A stretch of DNA of 64,000 bases from Clostridia bacterium (GTDB taxonomy: Bacteria > Bacillota > Clostridia > Christensenellales > Aristaeellaceae): positions 29,974 to 93,973 of the forward strand of contig JAFPWH010000032.1 in the NCBI GenBank assembly GCA_017395065.1, read 5' to 3'. The position numbers and the translations under genes are program-made. The notes under the pieces were generated by a model, which was given only the letters and a program-made list of their open reading frames with translations, made no database searches and was not told the DNA's origin. Shown piece by piece: positions 63,369 to 64,000 of this stretch. Position 1 is the stretch's first letter. Each line of letters begins with the position of its first letter.

Positions 63369-63411
63369 GGGGACGGTTTGCGCTCTGCTGTTTTTCGCGC
63401 AAACCGTCCCC
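63369..63411. repeat. 15-bp inverted repeat, REP-like
   Basis: GGGGACGGTTTGCGC (63369-63383) and GCGCAAACCGTCCCC (63397-63411) are perfect inverted repeats with a 13-base loop. GGGGACGGTTT-type palindromes are commonly associated with REP-associated transposases in other genomes; no such gene lies in this window. It also could serve as terminator for the giant gene. Confidence 0.6.
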
Positions 63412-63429
63412 GATATCGCCTGACCTCCG

Positions 63430-63655
63430 GCGCAAGGACATCAGCTTTACAATGAGCTGCCGCGTGGACGATTACAAGCCCGAACCTGAGGGGCATCTAC
63501 GCCGCTCTCAGGTCAACCCGCCGATGACAATGAACCACGCAGTCCACACGGCCCGGAACACCGCAGCGAGCATCTACACTCACGTTAGGGACGAGATGCT
63601 GAAGAAGGCGACGGTCAACATGGGCGAAGTGTTCGGGAGCAGGGAGAAGGGCTGA
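63430..63655 (+). pseudogene. Third integrase relic
   Basis: An open stretch contains YKPEPEGHLRR and ends NTAASIYTHVRDEM-KKATVNMGEVFG, with the catalytic tyrosine region of the same integrase family as at 53.7 kb. The reading before it is broken. In DNA the two tails are nearly identical from the ATCTACAC-CACGTTAGGGACG point on. A terminator (63675-63698) and a promoter (63709-63737) follow, as at the first relic. Confidence 0.75.
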
Positions 63656-63674
63656 CAGGCTGGGATTATGGCGG

Positions 63675-63698
63675 CTCCGGGCGTTTGCCCGGAGTTTT
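63675..63698 (+). terminator. Terminator after the third integrase relic
   Basis: CTCCGGGC and GCCCGGAG form a perfect 8-bp stem with a GTTT loop, followed by four T. Confidence 0.85.
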
Positions 63699-63708
63699 GC
63701 GTTCTGGA

Positions 63709-63737
63709 TTGCTAAAACGGGTGGGAAATGTTATAAT
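63709..63737 (+). promoter_or_regulatory. Promoter of the ADP-ribosylglycohydrolase gene
   Basis: TTGCTA (63709-63714) and TATAAT (63732-63737) are 17 bases apart, 41 bases from the start codon. Confidence 0.8.
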
Positions 63738-63778
63738 ACTATAAGATATTAAAGAATCTGTCTTGTGGTGATGATGAG

Positions 63779-64000
63779 ATGTTCGGCGCAATCTACGGGG
63801 ACATAATTGGCTCATTTTATGAAAGCCACTGCACCAAAAGTTATGATTTTCATCTGGAAAATGAAAGCCATTTCACAGATGATAGCGTCTTGATTGCCGC
63901 AGTTTGCGACACGATTCTAAATGATCCCTCTGATGTCGGAATGTTCGGTATCCGTGCAAGAAGTAAACAGTACGCTTCTCAATACAGGCGATTTTATTCA
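63779..64000 (+). CDS. ADP-ribosylglycohydrolase family protein, N-terminal part
   Basis: The window ends inside this gene after 74 codons. The visible start reads MFGAIYGDIIGSFYESH and then ESHFTDDSVLIAAVCDTIL, the metal-binding GDxxG and TDDS motifs of ADP-ribosylglycohydrolases (ARH/DraG fold), which remove ADP-ribose from proteins or nucleic acids. The ribosome site is weak (GTGGTGATGATGAG). The base composition is AT-richer than the housekeeping genes, in keeping with an accessory region. The C-terminal part and any neighbour are outside the window. Confidence 0.85.
   Translation, partial: MFGAIYGDIIGSFYESHCTKSYDFHLENESHFTDDSVLIAAVCDTILNDPSDVGMFGIRARSKQYASQYRRFYS

Overview
The window is a GC-rich chromosome segment from a low-GC-type Firmicute lineage, most likely an uncultured gut member of the Clostridia (the Christensenellales are a guess, not a demonstrated placement). 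The evidence is the yaaQ(darA)-holB-ricT gene order, a T-box on ileS, a CIRCE element on hsp20, a smpB-ssrA pair, BspA-type leucine-rich-repeat surface proteins and sigma-A promoters with 17-bp spacers. No tRNA, rRNA or CRISPR array was found.

1-8.9 kb: two membrane-anchored envelope proteins, then darA, holB and ricT, and on the minus strand ileS (T-box controlled) followed by a SUKH-domain gene. 8.9-11.5 kb: a stand-alone reverse transcriptase preceded by a compact structured non-coding stretch closed by a perfect 12-bp inverted repeat, and upstream of it a protein made of two copies of one unrecognised domain; this is the best candidate for an undescribed system. 11.5-15.3 kb: a Wzt/Wzm-like glycan exporter, a PAP2 phosphatase and a HAD hydrolase read from a consensus promoter.

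15.4-18.4 kb: rpsB-tsf-small membrane protein-pyrH. The usual next gene, frr, is absent; an AT-rich gene for a probable modification-dependent restriction nuclease lies there, then a MATE exporter. 21.8-33.1 kb: a nine-gene minus-strand run from a DeoR-type regulator through class II aldolase, SDR, PHP protein and zinc dehydrogenase to a complete E2-E3-E1 2-oxoacid dehydrogenase and lipoate ligase, a self-contained route for an unknown sugar or polyol. 33.1-37.9 kb: a GH106-like glycosidase, a CbiC-fold protein lacking the family's catalytic histidine behind a palindromic operator, a cupin and an iron alcohol dehydrogenase.

38-52 kb: hibernation factor, HAD phosphatase, a leaderless single-domain FAD synthetase, an amino-acid ABC ATPase and binding protein without permease, an FRG-proC-GNAT-glycosidase run, a secreted 5'-nucleotidase, and a second glycan-related operon (UroD-like methyltransferase, thiamine pyrophosphokinase, sialidase-like, GH140-like). 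smpB, ssrA and CIRCE-controlled hsp20 close this part.

53.3-64 kb is accessory: three secreted proteins (LRR plus zinc ribbon, a large protein with two zinc ribbons, and a 1586-residue repeat protein) separated by three decayed tails of the same tyrosine-integrase family, each followed by a terminator and a new promoter. The window ends inside an ADP-ribosylglycohydrolase gene.
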